Shown: positions 25,568 through 34,752 of the stretch, piece by piece
How the letters are laid out: each line of letters opens with the position of its first letter
Position numbering within the stretch: the stretch's first letter is position 1
Origin: Spirosoma taeanense
GTDB lineage: Bacteria; Bacteroidota; Bacteroidia; Cytophagales; Spirosomataceae
NCBI RefSeq assembly: GCF_013127955.1
Contig: NZ_CP053435.1
Span: 4,526,001-4,590,000 of the forward strand
DNA: 64,000 nucleotides
Direction of reading: 5' to 3'
Translations under genes and position numbers: made by a program
The notes under the pieces: generated by a model
The model's input: the letters and a program-made list of their open reading frames with translations, nothing else
The model's database searches: none
Told to the model about the DNA's origin: nothing

Positions 25568-26056
25568 ATGCTGACGTTCTCATTTGCCAAAGACCTCTAC
25601 GCAGGTATCCGCTTACGCTTACTCATTACCTGTTTCGGGTTGATCGCTGGCCTGTTACTGGCAAGCGTACTAGCTGTCGCTCAACCCCGTATTCACAATC
25701 TCCGTTACGATCTGCCCGAAGAGGTTTTAACTGTTGTTGAAAAAGCACCTGAATTTCCCGGCGGCATGAAGGCTTTAGGAGCGTATCTGAAACAGACCAT
25801 CCAGTATCCGGCCGAAGCCCGTAAAGCAGGATTCATAGGCCGGGTTTTCGTAGGGTTTATTGTGGAAGTCGATGGCAGACTAACCGATATTCAGTTACTG
25901 AAAGGAGTTGGCTTCGGCTGTGATGAGGAAGCCCTGCGGGTCGTCAGGGCCATGCCAGCCTGGAAGCCGGGTAGTCAGTCCGGGCGGTTCGTTCGCGTGC
26001 GGTGCAATCTGCCAGTGCATTTCGGTAGAGATTACCTCAGGCCCAAAGGGGATTAG
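25568..26056 (+). CDS. TonB C-terminal-domain protein
   Basis: A 162-residue protein with one N-terminal hydrophobic segment (LLITCFGLIAGLLLASVLAVAQ, about 18-40) that is a signal peptide or anchor, followed by a TonB C-terminal domain: VVEKAPEFPGGMKALGAYL is the usual lead-in, then IQYPAEARKAGFIGRVFVGF, GRLTDIQLLKGVGFGCDEEA and MPAWKPGSQ. It lacks the Pro-rich spacer of a full TonB, so it may be a short energy transducer or an unrelated periplasmic user of this domain. Start: the ATG at 25568 is preferred to an in-frame TTG nine codons upstream. Confidence 0.85.
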   Translation: MLTFSFAKDLYAGIRLRLLITCFGLIAGLLLASVLAVAQPRIHNLRYDLPEEVLTVVEKAPEFPGGMKALGAYLKQTIQYPAEARKAGFIGRVFVGFIVEVDGRLTDIQLLKGVGFGCDEEALRVVRAMPAWKPGSQSGRFVRVRCNLPVHFGRDYLRPKGD

Positions 26057-26073
26057 TTTCATACCTTTGTGGT

Positions 26074-27222
26074 ATGGATACGAGCTTACATGCCTACATA
26101 GATACAGTACCTTCGCCCTGCTTCGTCCTGGAAGAGGCCAAACTTCGCCGAAACCTCGAACGGATTGATTCCGTCCAGAAAGCAGCTGGCGTAACCATCA
26201 TTCTCGCCCTGAAAGGCTTCTCCATGTTCAGCGCGTTTCCGCTGGTGCGCAAGTATCTGAGCGGAGCAACGGCCAGTTCGCTCAACGAGATCAGACTCGT
26301 TAACGACTACATGGACGTAAAAGCCCATACCTATATCCCTGCCTACCGCGACGATGAATTCAATGAGGTTCTGGAACGCAGTAGCCATTTGACGTTCAAC
26401 TCCTGGAGCCAGTGGGATCGGTTTGGAAGCCGGGCCATTGCGGCTGGCGTATCGTGCGGTATTCGGGTCAATCCGCAATACTCGGAAGTAGCAACGGATA
26501 TGTATAATCCATGCGTGCCTGGTTCGCGGCTGGGCGCCACGCGCGACCAGTTGCCCGACCAGCTACCGGAAGGGCTGGAAGGTATTCATTTTCACACCCT
26601 TTGCGAAAACGACTCGTTTACGCTCGAACGAACGCTGGCGGCACTTGAAGAACGTTTTGGCGATCTGCTCCATCAGGCTAAATGGGTCAACATGGGCGGG
26701 GGGCACCTGATGACCCGCGAAGGCTACGACACCAGTCACCTTATCGATCTGCTGACAGCCTTTCGTCAGAAGTATCAGGTCGATGTGATTCTGGAACCCG
26801 GCTCAGCCATTGCCTGGCAGACCGGTGTTCTGGTTTCGACGGTGCTGGACGTCCTGAATAGTCAGGGCATAGACGTCGCTATTCTCGATACGTCCTTCGC
26901 GGCCCACATGCCCGACACGCTTGAAATGCCGTATAAGCCGCGGATTCTTGGCTCCTATCACGAACCTGTTGCGGGTAAGCCCACGTATCGGCTCGGTGGG
27001 ATGACCTGTCTCGCCGGCGACTTCATGGGCGATTATTCGTTCGACCAGCCGCTGAAAATTGGCGACAGACTTGTCTTCGACGATATGATCCATTACACCA
27101 TGGTTAAGACTACAACGTTCAACGGAGTGAATCTGCCCAGCATTGGTATCTGGAAAGAACAAAACCAGTTCGAACTGGTTCGCACCTTTGGATATGATAG
27201 CTTTAAAGACCGCCTAAGCTGA
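26074..27222 (+). CDS. nspC: Carboxynorspermidine decarboxylase
   Basis: A 382-residue PLP enzyme of the alanine-racemase-fold decarboxylase class. The N-terminus VPSPCFVLEEAKLRRNLE is characteristic of carboxy(nor)spermidine decarboxylase. The PLP lysine is in IILALKGFSMFSAF near residue 48; GIHFHTLCENDSF, NMGGGHLMTREGYD and ILEPGSAIAWQTGVLVS give phosphate and substrate contacts, and DTSFAAHMPDTLEMPYKP follows. It decarboxylates carboxyspermidine or carboxynorspermidine, completing the route begun at 23348. It starts 17 bases after the TonB-C gene; TACCTTTG at 26062-26069 resembles a -7 element only 4 bases before the ATG. Confidence 0.93.
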   Translation: MDTSLHAYIDTVPSPCFVLEEAKLRRNLERIDSVQKAAGVTIILALKGFSMFSAFPLVRKYLSGATASSLNEIRLVNDYMDVKAHTYIPAYRDDEFNEVLERSSHLTFNSWSQWDRFGSRAIAAGVSCGIRVNPQYSEVATDMYNPCVPGSRLGATRDQLPDQLPEGLEGIHFHTLCENDSFTLERTLAALEERFGDLLHQAKWVNMGGGHLMTREGYDTSHLIDLLTAFRQKYQVDVILEPGSAIAWQTGVLVSTVLDVLNSQGIDVAILDTSFAAHMPDTLEMPYKPRILGSYHEPVAGKPTYRLGGMTCLAGDFMGDYSFDQPLKIGDRLVFDDMIHYTMVKTTTFNGVNLPSIGIWKEQNQFELVRTFGYDSFKDRLS

Positions 27223-27267
27223 TCGGGATTGTGCGTATCTTGCCGTATCCACATCACTCAGCTTCTT

Positions 27268-28779
27268 ATGCTTCGTCTGTTCTGTTTGCTTAGCCTGTTG
27301 CCAGTTTTCGGTCAGGCGCAACCGGATAGCTTGTCGGAAACATTGGTGCGTCGACCAGCCTCAATCACTGCCGAAATTGGCGGCTCTGCTGCTACTAGTC
27401 AGCAGACGCCCTTCTGGTTACGGGCTAATCGTTTTGGTATCGTGCCCATTACTAACCCGTTTGGTTTTGTACGGTTTAGTAGCGCCAGAACATTCAGTTG
27501 GGGCAGGAAGAGTTGGTTTAGCCTTGATTATGGCGTAGAGGTTGTCGGGACGGTATCGCCCTCAACTGCTTATCAACCAGCCCGACAAGTGCTATTGCCG
27601 GAAGGTTACGGACGCATTCGTCTGGACCGTTTCGAACTGGTGGCGGGTCGCCGGAAGCAGATCATTGGAATAGTTGACACGCTGCTGACGTCGGGGTCCT
27701 ATTCCAATTCGGGCAACGCATTGCCGATTCCGCAGATTCGGTTTGGTACAACCGGCTTTGTTTCGGTACCATTCACCCACGATCTGCTTGCTTTTCATGC
27801 CTTCTTTGCGCACGGCTGGTTTGGAAACGCCGACTCCGTACGTAACTCATTTCTGCACCAGAAAGCGCTTTACGTCCGATTCGGCAAATCCACCTGGCCT
27901 GTGCGCCTGTATGGAGGCCTGGTTCATAACGCCCAGTGGGGTGGACAAGCAACCCGACCAAACTGGGGTATCGTTTCGGGCGGGCAGTTGCCATCGAGTG
28001 TTAAAGATTACTGGTACGTAATAACTTCCCGTCAGCCCGATTCGATTCAAACGGCTACCTATACCGAATATGATGGTCTGAATCGATTCGGTAATCACCT
28101 CGGCTCCTGGGATTTTGCGGCTGAAATTACGGGGCGGCAGGCCACCTGGCTCGTTTACCTGCAACATCCATTCGAGGATAAATCCGGATTAATCTGGCTC
28201 AATGCGCCCGATGCGCTTTATGGCCTTAGCTGGCGGAGTCGCAGCGAAAGAGGCCTTCGCAGTCGTGGGTTTAACCTTCGGCGCATAACGCTGGAGTACC
28301 TCGATACCCGACGGGAGAGCGATCGGGCAAGTACGCAAGCCCTGGGCGGTTACGACGGAAACGATGATTATTTCAATAATGGTCAGTATGCCGACGGCTG
28401 GACATACCGATACCGGACCATTGGCACCCCGTTTCTAACCCCCCGGTCAGAAACGACAGTTGTCAATTATGGTGGGCCGGGCACTTTCCGCAAGGCCATT
28501 GTCAATAACCGGGTACAGGTTATGCACGTCGGTTTATTGGCAGCGCTGTTTCAGCAGACAACGGTGCGCGGCCTGGTTTCTATCAGCAAAAATTATGGTC
28601 GGTTTGGCAAATCGGCGCAGGACGGCCGGGGCATCTGGCAGAGCAGTCTCCTGCTCGAAATCAGCCAGCCGGTATCCTGGCTGGGCGGAACCAGACTTAA
28701 AGCAGCCATTGCCGCCGATAAAGGTGTTCTGCTGCCCGATGGAGTGGGAAGTTATCTGAGTCTGCAAAAGACATGGTAA
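27268..28779 (+). CDS. Capsule assembly Wzi-family outer membrane protein
   Basis: A 503-residue outer membrane barrel of the Wzi type. From the ATG at 27268 a signal peptide is seen (MLRLFCLLSLLPVFGQAQ). The mature start EIGGSAATSQQTPFWLRAN is typical of this family, where the PFWL(R)AN stretch recurs; amphipathic strands continue to the end, closing on DGVGSYLSLQKTW. Wzi-like proteins help attach or organise surface polysaccharide. It follows nspC by 45 bases and could share its transcript. The beta-helix protein and UDP-xylose genes nearby would suit an envelope polysaccharide role, but that link is inference. Confidence 0.85.
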   Translation: MLRLFCLLSLLPVFGQAQPDSLSETLVRRPASITAEIGGSAATSQQTPFWLRANRFGIVPITNPFGFVRFSSARTFSWGRKSWFSLDYGVEVVGTVSPSTAYQPARQVLLPEGYGRIRLDRFELVAGRRKQIIGIVDTLLTSGSYSNSGNALPIPQIRFGTTGFVSVPFTHDLLAFHAFFAHGWFGNADSVRNSFLHQKALYVRFGKSTWPVRLYGGLVHNAQWGGQATRPNWGIVSGGQLPSSVKDYWYVITSRQPDSIQTATYTEYDGLNRFGNHLGSWDFAAEITGRQATWLVYLQHPFEDKSGLIWLNAPDALYGLSWRSRSERGLRSRGFNLRRITLEYLDTRRESDRASTQALGGYDGNDDYFNNGQYADGWTYRYRTIGTPFLTPRSETTVVNYGGPGTFRKAIVNNRVQVMHVGLLAALFQQTTVRGLVSISKNYGRFGKSAQDGRGIWQSSLLLEISQPVSWLGGTRLKAAIAADKGVLLPDGVGSYLSLQKTW

Positions 28780-28870
28780 TGGGTAAGTTTGTCCTTGAGG
28801 ATTCAGCGTTTGTGCTTATTATGCATCAGGAAGTGCGCCAGAACCTTCAGCGCACCGGCTCCGAAACGTT

Positions 28871-30283
28871 ATGCCTTCAACCGATGCTCTTTTGCTTGCC
28901 CTGACGCTTACCCGCGACCAGGCAGTCGATCAAACCAGATTGCTGCAGCAGCTACTAACCAAGAACGCCGGAAAAATCGTTAAGCTTCCCGTTGGTACGT
29001 TCAACGTCCGGACGTTGAACGTACCCAAAAATACCCGGCTGGTTATTGGCGCAACAACCATTCTGCGTGGTCTGCCGACCGACCAGCCATTACCGGTGCT
29101 GGCGCTGCAATCGGGTGTTCGCGTTGACGGAACCGGCACGGTACACGGTAACCGCACCCAGCGGAAACGCGGCACAGGCGTGCAGGTTCGTCTGGCCGAG
29201 AACGTAACGATTAATGGGCTTCGCATTCGGGAAGTGGCTGAGCAGGGCTTACAGGTTGTTGCGTCGAAGAAGCTAACCTTTTCTAACATGCAGGTAACTG
29301 GCTGCGGCCTGAAGGGGGTTGACCAGCATCAGGGTATTAATCTGGTTATCTCGCAGGATATTCAGGTAACGGGCTGCCGGGTTGAAGATGCCCAACATGG
29401 TATTCAGTGGTGGGGCGATGAAACGAATGGCTACTGCGAAAACCTGCGGATTCGGAGCAACCGGGTTCGGCGCGTACTGGGTGGAGGAATCTGGGGCAAC
29501 CGGGGCCGTAACGTCTCCGTCACCAGTAACACCGTCGAAATTTGTGGCGACGTAGGTGTTGACTTCGAACACTCGTTCAATTGCACAGCCGTCGGCAACA
29601 CCGTGCGGGACTGCAAAAATTACGGACTGGCCACCTTTTATGGTAGTGAGCGGGTTACCTTCACCAACAACCGGGTTTATCAGGGGGTTAAATACGGCCA
29701 TGGTATCGGCCTGTGTGGCGAAGGAACCAGCAAGCAGATTTCGTTCATCGGCGGCAGCATCAACACCAAAGGCCCTAACGCCTGCGGCTTGCTGACAGTC
29801 GGCACAAACGTAGCGCAGGATATCCTGGTGCAGGGCGTCCGGATCGTAACAGAAGGCAAAGGCGGCATTCCAATCCGGGTGCTGGACAATAATCAGTTTC
29901 AGATCGTTAACAATCCGCTCATTTCCGGAGCGAATCCGGCCGGAGTTAGTCTGGAAGGCTCAAGCCGCAGTCTGGTAGCGGGCAACACGATTGTTCACCG
30001 GGGGCCGGATCTATCGCCAGCGGGTCAGCGCGGAGGGATTTTCGTGTATTTCCGCTCGGCCGATTTCCCGGCCCAGAACAATACCATCCGGCGAAACACC
30101 ATTCGTGGCTATAAAACCGGCATCAATGATGAATGCTGGGGCAATACCAATTCTAACAACGTTTTTGAACAGAATATCACCCCCAACCTTCTGCACCGGG
30201 GCAGCGAAGGAAACTGGGGCGGCAAAGCGCTTCAGAACCGCACCGAGGCAAAACTGGCGGCTCCGGTAGAAATAAAGCAGTAG
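28871..30283 (+). CDS. Right-handed parallel beta-helix repeat protein (pectate-lyase-like fold)
   Basis: A 470-residue protein. The N-terminus DQTRLLQQLLTKNAGKIVKL plus PVGTFNVRTLNVPKNTRLVI is the lead-in found in polysaccharide-processing beta-helix proteins. Coils follow with the usual spaced N-[IV]-x-[IV] turns: NVTINGLRIREVAEQGLQVV, GCRVEDAQHGIQWWGDE, RNVSVTSNTVEICGDVGVDF, TFTNNRVYQ and NTIRRNTIRGYKTGINDE. Lyase, hydrolase or binding activity cannot be told from this. No signal peptide is seen from this ATG and the upstream frame closes at 28796-28798 with no other ATG, so export is unclear. A perfect 32-base palindrome lies within the coding sequence at 28994-29025. A strong terminator follows. 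Confidence 0.85.
   Translation: MPSTDALLLALTLTRDQAVDQTRLLQQLLTKNAGKIVKLPVGTFNVRTLNVPKNTRLVIGATTILRGLPTDQPLPVLALQSGVRVDGTGTVHGNRTQRKRGTGVQVRLAENVTINGLRIREVAEQGLQVVASKKLTFSNMQVTGCGLKGVDQHQGINLVISQDIQVTGCRVEDAQHGIQWWGDETNGYCENLRIRSNRVRRVLGGGIWGNRGRNVSVTSNTVEICGDVGVDFEHSFNCTAVGNTVRDCKNYGLATFYGSERVTFTNNRVYQGVKYGHGIGLCGEGTSKQISFIGGSINTKGPNACGLLTVGTNVAQDILVQGVRIVTEGKGGIPIRVLDNNQFQIVNNPLISGANPAGVSLEGSSRSLVAGNTIVHRGPDLSPAGQRGGIFVYFRSADFPAQNNTIRRNTIRGYKTGINDECWGNTNSNNVFEQNITPNLLHRGSEGNWGGKALQNRTEAKLAAPVEIKQ
28994..29025. repeat. Perfect 32-base palindrome inside the beta-helix gene
   Basis: GGTACGTTCAACGTCC at 28994-29009 is followed directly by its reverse complement at 29010-29025. It encodes the residues GTFNVRTLNVP, so symmetry and coding are combined. 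The 10-mer TCAACGTCCG in it also occurs in the palindrome at 6513-6567. Confidence 0.9.
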
Positions 30284-30299
30284 TAACGGCCTATAAACA

Positions 30300-30333
30300 A
30301 AAAACCTGCGCACAACGAGGCCCGCAGGTTTTT
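30300..30333 (+). terminator. Intrinsic terminator after the beta-helix gene
   Basis: AAAAACCTGCG at 30300-30310 pairs perfectly with CGCAGGTTTTT at 30323-30333; the T-run suits the plus strand, and the A-run also allows use from the opposite strand by the UDP-xylose synthase gene. Confidence 0.85.
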
Positions 30334-30416
30334 ATCAGACAGCTAAAGGTGTACTGCTCAAGGCAGTTACGAAGTAAAAATACGACGAATTTTGTTATCC
30401 GTACGTAACTTCCCGG

Positions 30417-31397
30417 TTAATTCTTCCCGAACTCCCGGTGGTAGGCTGCTTTATACAGTTCTTCTTCGGGCAGGCTTTTAAAATATTCATACGTAATCCG
30501 CAACCCTTCGGCCCGCGACACCTTCGGCTCCCAATCCAGAAGGGCTTTCGCTTTGCTAATGTCGGGCTGCCGCTGCTTGGGATCATCTTTCGGCAGCTCT
30601 TTGAAAACAAGTTTCTGCGACGTGCCGGTGAGCTTGATAATCTCCTCGCCAAACTCCTTGATGGTAATTTCGGACGGGTTGCCAATGTTGACCGGATAAG
30701 CGTGGTCACTCAGCAGCAGACGATAAATTCCTTCCACTAAATCATCGACGTAACAGAACGAGCGCGTCTGGCTGCCGTCGCCGAATACCGTCAGGTCTTC
30801 GCCACGCAAGGCCTGTCCAATGAACGCAGGCAGAACCCGGCCATCGTTCAGCCGCATCCGCGGACCGTAGGTATTAAAGATCCGGACGATGCGGGTTTCC
30901 AGCCCGTGATACGTATGGTAAGCCATCGTCATGGCTTCCTGAAAGCGCTTGGCTTCGTCATACACGCCACGCGGACCAACGGGGTTTACGTTCCCCCAGT
31001 ATTCTTCGTTCTGCGGGTGAACAGTCGGGTCGCCATACACTTCTGAGGTCGATGCAATCAGAACCCGCGCTCCCTTTGCCCGGGCTAGACCCAGGCAATT
31101 GTGAATGCCCAGCGAGCCAACTTTCAGCGTCTGAATCGGAATTTTCAGGTAATCAATCGGGCTGGCCGGCGAAGCAAAGTGCAGGATGTAATCCAGTTCG
31201 CCCGGTACGTGGATAAACTGAGAAACGTCGTGGTGATGAAATTCAAAGTTAGGCAGGTGGGACAGGTGTTCGATATTCCGGATGTCGCCCGTGATCAGGT
31301 TATCCATCGCGATGACGTGGTAGCCTTCTCTGATGAACCGATCACACAGGTGCGATCCAAGGAATCCGGCTCCGCCGGTAATGAGTACACGTTTCAT
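30417..31397 (-). CDS. UDP-glucuronate decarboxylase (UDP-xylose synthase) family protein
   Basis: A 326-residue extended short-chain dehydrogenase. The NAD loop is [33 protein letters not shown] is the signature of UDP-xylose synthases, the active site is [10 protein letters not shown] and [13 protein letters not shown] (Tyr and Lys), and [19 protein letters not shown] gives the family's substrate loop. It converts UDP-glucuronate to UDP-xylose through a 4-keto intermediate. The UDP-glucose dehydrogenase that makes its substrate is 95 bases upstream on the same strand. The start is the ATG at 31397; the longer frame adds only a hydrophobic run with no family match. Confidence 0.92.
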   Translation of the reverse strand: MKRVLITGGAGFLGSHLCDRFIREGYHVIAMDNLITGDIRNIEHLSHLPNFEFHHHDVSQFIHVPGELDYILHFASPASPIDYLKIPIQTLKVGSLGIHNCLGLARAKGARVLIASTSEVYGDPTVHPQNEEYWGNVNPVGPRGVYDEAKRFQEAMTMAYHTYHGLETRIVRIFNTYGPRMRLNDGRVLPAFIGQALRGEDLTVFGDGSQTRSFCYVDDLVEGIYRLLLSDHAYPVNIGNPSEITIKEFGEEIIKLTGTSQKLVFKELPKDDPKQRQPDISKAKALLDWEPKVSRAEGLRITYEYFKSLPEEELYKAAYHREFGKN

Positions 31398-31425
31398 AAA
31401 TACTGAGAAAAGGAATAACTGAATA

Positions 31426-31478
31426 CACACAAAGGACACAAAGAAAGCAATAAGCAAACTCTCTGTGTCCTTTGTGTG
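31426..31478. terminator. Inverted repeat between the UDP-xylose synthase and UDP-glucose dehydrogenase genes
   Basis: CACACAAAGGACACA at 31426-31440 is the exact reverse complement of 31464-31478, a 15-base stem around a 23-base loop. It lies just past the dehydrogenase stop (minus strand) and may terminate or attenuate transcription into the next gene. Confidence 0.6.
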
Positions 31479-31492
31479 CCTAGTTTATTGAA

Positions 31493-32824
31493 TTAGACTT
31501 TCTGCTCGACCGGGGCCAGGACGGCTTCCCGCCCGACGCTGTAGTACGTATAGCCAATTTCGCGCATCTGATCAACCTCGTAAACATTCCGGCCGTCGAA
31601 GATGACCTTATTTTTCAGTAATAGGTTCATCTTGTCAAAATCAGGTGTCCGGAAGAGAGGCCACTCTGTAATGATGACCAGAGCGTCGGCATCGTCCAGC
31701 GCAGCGTACTGCGTATGCGCGTATGATACGGCGTTCCCAATCTGGTTGCGGACGTTTTCCATTGCCTCCGGGTCATAGACCGTTACTTTCGCGCCTGCTT
31801 CGAGCAGCGCTCGGATGTTGTCCAGAGCCGGTGCTTCGCGGATATCGTCCGTGTAGGGTTTAAAGGCCAGCCCCCAGATGGCAATGGTTTTGCCGTGCAG
31901 ATCGCCACCAAAGTGATCCAGAATCAGGGGCATCAACTTCGTTTTCTGCGCGTAGTTGACCGCCATCACCGACTTGAGAACCTTGAAATCGTAGTTGTAA
32001 TCCTGCGCCGTTTTAGCCAGTGCCTGTACGTCTTTTGGGAAGCAGCTGCCGCCATAGCCAATACCGGCAAACAGGAACCGCTTGCCAATCCGGCTGTCGG
32101 TACCGATGCCCCGGCGAATGTCATCAACGTTGGCGCCCGCACGCTCGCACAGGTTGGCAATCTCGTTCATGAACGTGATTTTGGTCGCCAGGAAGGCGTT
32201 CGCTGCGTATTTGGTCATTTCGGCCGAACGCTCATCCATAAAGATGATGGGGTTACCCTGCCGAACCAGCGGTGCATACAGACGATTCATTACGCCCTTT
32301 GCCCGCTCCGACCGGGTACCGATCACCACGCGGTCCGGCTTCATGAAATCCTCAACGGCTACTCCTTCGCGCAGAAACTCGGGATTCGACACCACGTCGA
32401 AGTCAACCTTGGCGTTGTCGGCGATGTGAGCATGCACCTTTTCGGCCGTGCCAACCGGCACCGTGCTCTTATCAACAATAACTGCGTACTGATTCAGGAT
32501 CGGCCCAAGATCGCTGGCCACCTTCAGGATATATTTCAGATCGGCTGACCCATCTTCACCCGGTGGGGTTGGTAAGGCCAGAAAGATGACCTCTGCGCCT
32601 TTGATACCTTCTTCCAGATTGGTCGTGAATGTTAGCCGGCCCTGCTCTACGTTGCGGTTGAACAACACATCGAGCCCCGGTTCATAGATGGGAATAATTC
32701 CGTTATTGAGTTTTTCAACTTTCCGTTCGTCGATGTCAACGCACGTAACCTGATTGCCGGTTTCGGCGAAGCACGTACCTGTGACAAGCCCCACGTATCC
32801 GGTTCCTACGACTGCCAGTTTCAT
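31493..32824 (-). CDS. ugd: UDP-glucose 6-dehydrogenase
   Basis: A 443-residue enzyme that oxidises UDP-glucose twice to UDP-glucuronate. Seen: NAD-binding AVVGTGYVGLVTGTCFAE with CVDIDERKVEKLNNG, the STVPVGTAEKV active-site segment, EFLREGVAVEDFMKPDRVV, the catalytic Cys in GIGYGGSCFPKDVQAL, and the C-terminal UDP-binding half with AIWGLAFKPYTDDIREAPA. All expected motifs are intact. Together with the next gene it makes UDP-xylose from UDP-glucose. TATTTTTG on the minus strand (32901-32894) is a candidate promoter. Confidence 0.95.
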   Translation of the reverse strand: MKLAVVGTGYVGLVTGTCFAETGNQVTCVDIDERKVEKLNNGIIPIYEPGLDVLFNRNVEQGRLTFTTNLEEGIKGAEVIFLALPTPPGEDGSADLKYILKVASDLGPILNQYAVIVDKSTVPVGTAEKVHAHIADNAKVDFDVVSNPEFLREGVAVEDFMKPDRVVIGTRSERAKGVMNRLYAPLVRQGNPIIFMDERSAEMTKYAANAFLATKITFMNEIANLCERAGANVDDIRRGIGTDSRIGKRFLFAGIGYGGSCFPKDVQALAKTAQDYNYDFKVLKSVMAVNYAQKTKLMPLILDHFGGDLHGKTIAIWGLAFKPYTDDIREAPALDNIRALLEAGAKVTVYDPEAMENVRNQIGNAVSYAHTQYAALDDADALVIITEWPLFRTPDFDKMNLLLKNKVIFDGRNVYEVDQMREIGYTYYSVGREAVLAPVEQKV

Positions 32825-33195
32825 AAAAAAACGTTAAAAATAGGTTTGTAGATTATTATCATGTCAGCGTTCATCCCGAGTGGCCGAACGTCACAAAAAT
32901 AGGAGATTTTTAATAATAGCCTAAGGTTGCTTCGGAATAGTGACTCATCGGTATGTAGGCTGAGTATTTACTCCCGAATAACCAATGAAATTTTCGATTT
33001 CGACTGCTAATATACTAATTTTATAAATAAACATCTATTTTGTTACTAAAATATTCTTTATAACAATAAAAAATGATTCTTTACTCGGTTCTCTAGCCAA
33101 ATGCAGGCCAAAATTGTTCATACGGCATGGGGATACAGATTTAAGCAAAAATTCTTAAATTAACAATCGATCACTTCGTCAGTTTAACTAGATAT
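32825..33195. other. Divergent intergenic region, 371 bases, AT-rich
   Basis: No gene. It separates ugd (minus) from the acyl-CoA dehydrogenase gene (plus) and should hold both promoters. TATTTTTG at 32901-32894 (minus strand) fits TAnnTTTG, 70 bases before ugd. The centre, around 32990-33080, is strongly AT-rich with several TAT/TTA runs. Confidence 0.6.
32894..32901 (-). promoter_or_regulatory. Candidate -7 element for ugd
   Basis: TATTTTTG on the minus strand fits TAnnTTTG, 70 bases before the ATG at 32824. No clear -33 element. Confidence 0.4.
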
Positions 33196-34335
33196 ATGAT
33201 TAACGAAATTGTAGAAAACCAAGAATTAATAGCCCAATCTGTCCGTGATCTGAGTCAACGGTTAATTCGTCCGCACGTGCGCGAATGGGACGAAGCACAG
33301 CACTTTCCCGCCGAACTATTCACGCAGTTAGGCGAGCAGGGGTTGATGGGTATGCTTGTTCCCATGCGTTATGGGGGTGCGGGTCTGGGGTATCGGGAAT
33401 ACGTTACGGCTATTGCCGAACTGTCGCGCGTTGACGGGGCAGTTGGTCTTTCGATGGCCGCTCACAACTCGCTTTGCACCAATCATATTTTATTATTCGG
33501 TAACGAACAGCAGAAGCAAACCTACCTTCCGCGGCTGGCTACGGGCGAATGGATTGGCGCGTGGGGCCTAACTGAACCCAACACCGGCTCAGATGCGGGT
33601 AATATGCGCACAACGGCCGTTCGCGATGGCGACAGCTGGATTCTGAACGGGGCTAAAAACTTTATTACCCATGGTCGAAGTGGAAACGTAGCGGTAGTAA
33701 TTGCCCGAACGGGTGAACCCAACACGTCTCGCAACGCAACGGCTTTTGTGATCGAACGCGGTACGGCCGGCTTTTCGGGGGGGCGGAAAGAAGATAAGCT
33801 GGGCATGCGGGCCTCCGAAACAGCCGAGATGATTTTTCAGGATTGCCGCATTCCGGACAGCCAGCGTCTCGGCGAAGTAGGCGATGGTTTTGTTCAGTCG
33901 CTGAAAGTGCTCGATGGCGGGCGGATCTCAATTGCGGCCCTGAGCCTGGGAATTGCCTATGGCGCCTACGACGCAGCTCTGGCTTATTCGCAGGAACGTC
34001 AGCAGTTTGGCCAGCCCATTGCCAGTTTTCAGGCTATTGCTTTTAAACTAGCCGATATGGCCACCGAAATCGAAGCCGCTAAATTATTAACTTACCAGGC
34101 CGCCGATCTGAAAGATGAAGGTAAATCCGTTACGAAAGAGTCGGCTATGGCGAAACTGTTTGCTTCGGAAACAGCCGTCAGGGTAGCTAACGAAGCGGTT
34201 CAGATCTTTGGTGGCTATGGATACATTAAAGATTTTCCGGCGGAAAAGTTTTACCGGGATGCCAAACTCTGCACAATTGGCGAAGGCACCAGCGAAATTC
34301 AGAAGCTGGTGATCTCACGGCAGATACTAAAGTAA
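33196..34335 (+). CDS. Acyl-CoA dehydrogenase
   Basis: A 379-residue flavoprotein of the acyl-CoA dehydrogenase family, which introduces the alpha-beta double bond in acyl-CoA. The N-terminal helical domain is followed by [17 protein letters not shown] (FAD/substrate loop), [18 protein letters not shown], then the C-terminal domain with [23 protein letters not shown] and [19 protein letters not shown]. The catalytic base is the Glu in [17 protein letters not shown]. Chain-length preference (short-chain or branched) cannot be read. It is a single-gene unit ending in a perfect terminator. Confidence 0.93.
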   Translation: MINEIVENQELIAQSVRDLSQRLIRPHVREWDEAQHFPAELFTQLGEQGLMGMLVPMRYGGAGLGYREYVTAIAELSRVDGAVGLSMAAHNSLCTNHILLFGNEQQKQTYLPRLATGEWIGAWGLTEPNTGSDAGNMRTTAVRDGDSWILNGAKNFITHGRSGNVAVVIARTGEPNTSRNATAFVIERGTAGFSGGRKEDKLGMRASETAEMIFQDCRIPDSQRLGEVGDGFVQSLKVLDGGRISIAALSLGIAYGAYDAALAYSQERQQFGQPIASFQAIAFKLADMATEIEAAKLLTYQAADLKDEGKSVTKESAMAKLFASETAVRVANEAVQIFGGYGYIKDFPAEKFYRDAKLCTIGEGTSEIQKLVISRQILK

Positions 34336-34380
34336 CCCGCTGCCGGTTAGATTGCAGCGCTGCTTAATGGTCTTAAATGC

Positions 34381-34412
34381 AGAAAAGCCACTCCTCCCGG
34401 AGTGGCTTTTCT
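34381..34412. terminator. Terminator after the acyl-CoA dehydrogenase gene
   Basis: AGAAAAGCCACTCC pairs perfectly with GGAGTGGCTTTTCT around a TCCC loop. A- and T-runs on both arms allow use in both directions, also serving the convergent GlsB-like gene. Confidence 0.9.
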
Positions 34413-34440
34413 GTTAGTAATCTTTTGCTGAATCAGACAA

Positions 34441-34683
34441 CTAGGTGGTCCGACGAGCCCCCTTAATCAGGGCGGCAATACCCAGAATAATTACGGCGCC
34501 AACGAAGGCCGTCAGAATCTGGTCGAGAATGCTGCCATCACGACCAAATATCCAGCCACCTACAAAACCACCGGCAATCCCGAGCAGGATTTCAGCAAAT
34601 AATGAAAACGAAAACCGTTTGAACACAAGGTCAGCCAGCCAGCCGGCCACTGCACCTACCAGAATTGATACTAAGATTCCCAT
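34441..34683 (-). CDS. GlsB/YeaQ/YmgE-family stress-response membrane protein
   Basis: An 80-residue, Gly-rich membrane protein with three predicted helices (ILVSILVGAVAGWLADLV, LFAEILLGIAGGFVGGWIFG, ILTAFVGAVIILGIAALIKG). This matches the transglycosylase-associated/GlsB family, whose role is unknown beyond stress association. The start is the ATG at 34683, which gives the usual short N-terminus MGILVSILV; an upstream in-frame start would add a polar Cys-rich extension with no match. Confidence 0.85.
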   Translation of the reverse strand: MGILVSILVGAVAGWLADLVFKRFSFSLFAEILLGIAGGFVGGWIFGRDGSILDQILTAFVGAVIILGIAALIKGARRTT

Positions 34684-34752
34684 GACTTTTAAACGCTGAG
34701 TGAAAGATGTATAAAAATTACAGTTACATAACCTCAACACGCAGCACTTTGT

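Noticed and set aside
27268-32824. A complete capsule or exopolysaccharide cluster
   Set aside because: Only a Wzi-like protein and UDP-sugar enzymes are present; no glycosyltransferases, flippase or polymerase were seen.
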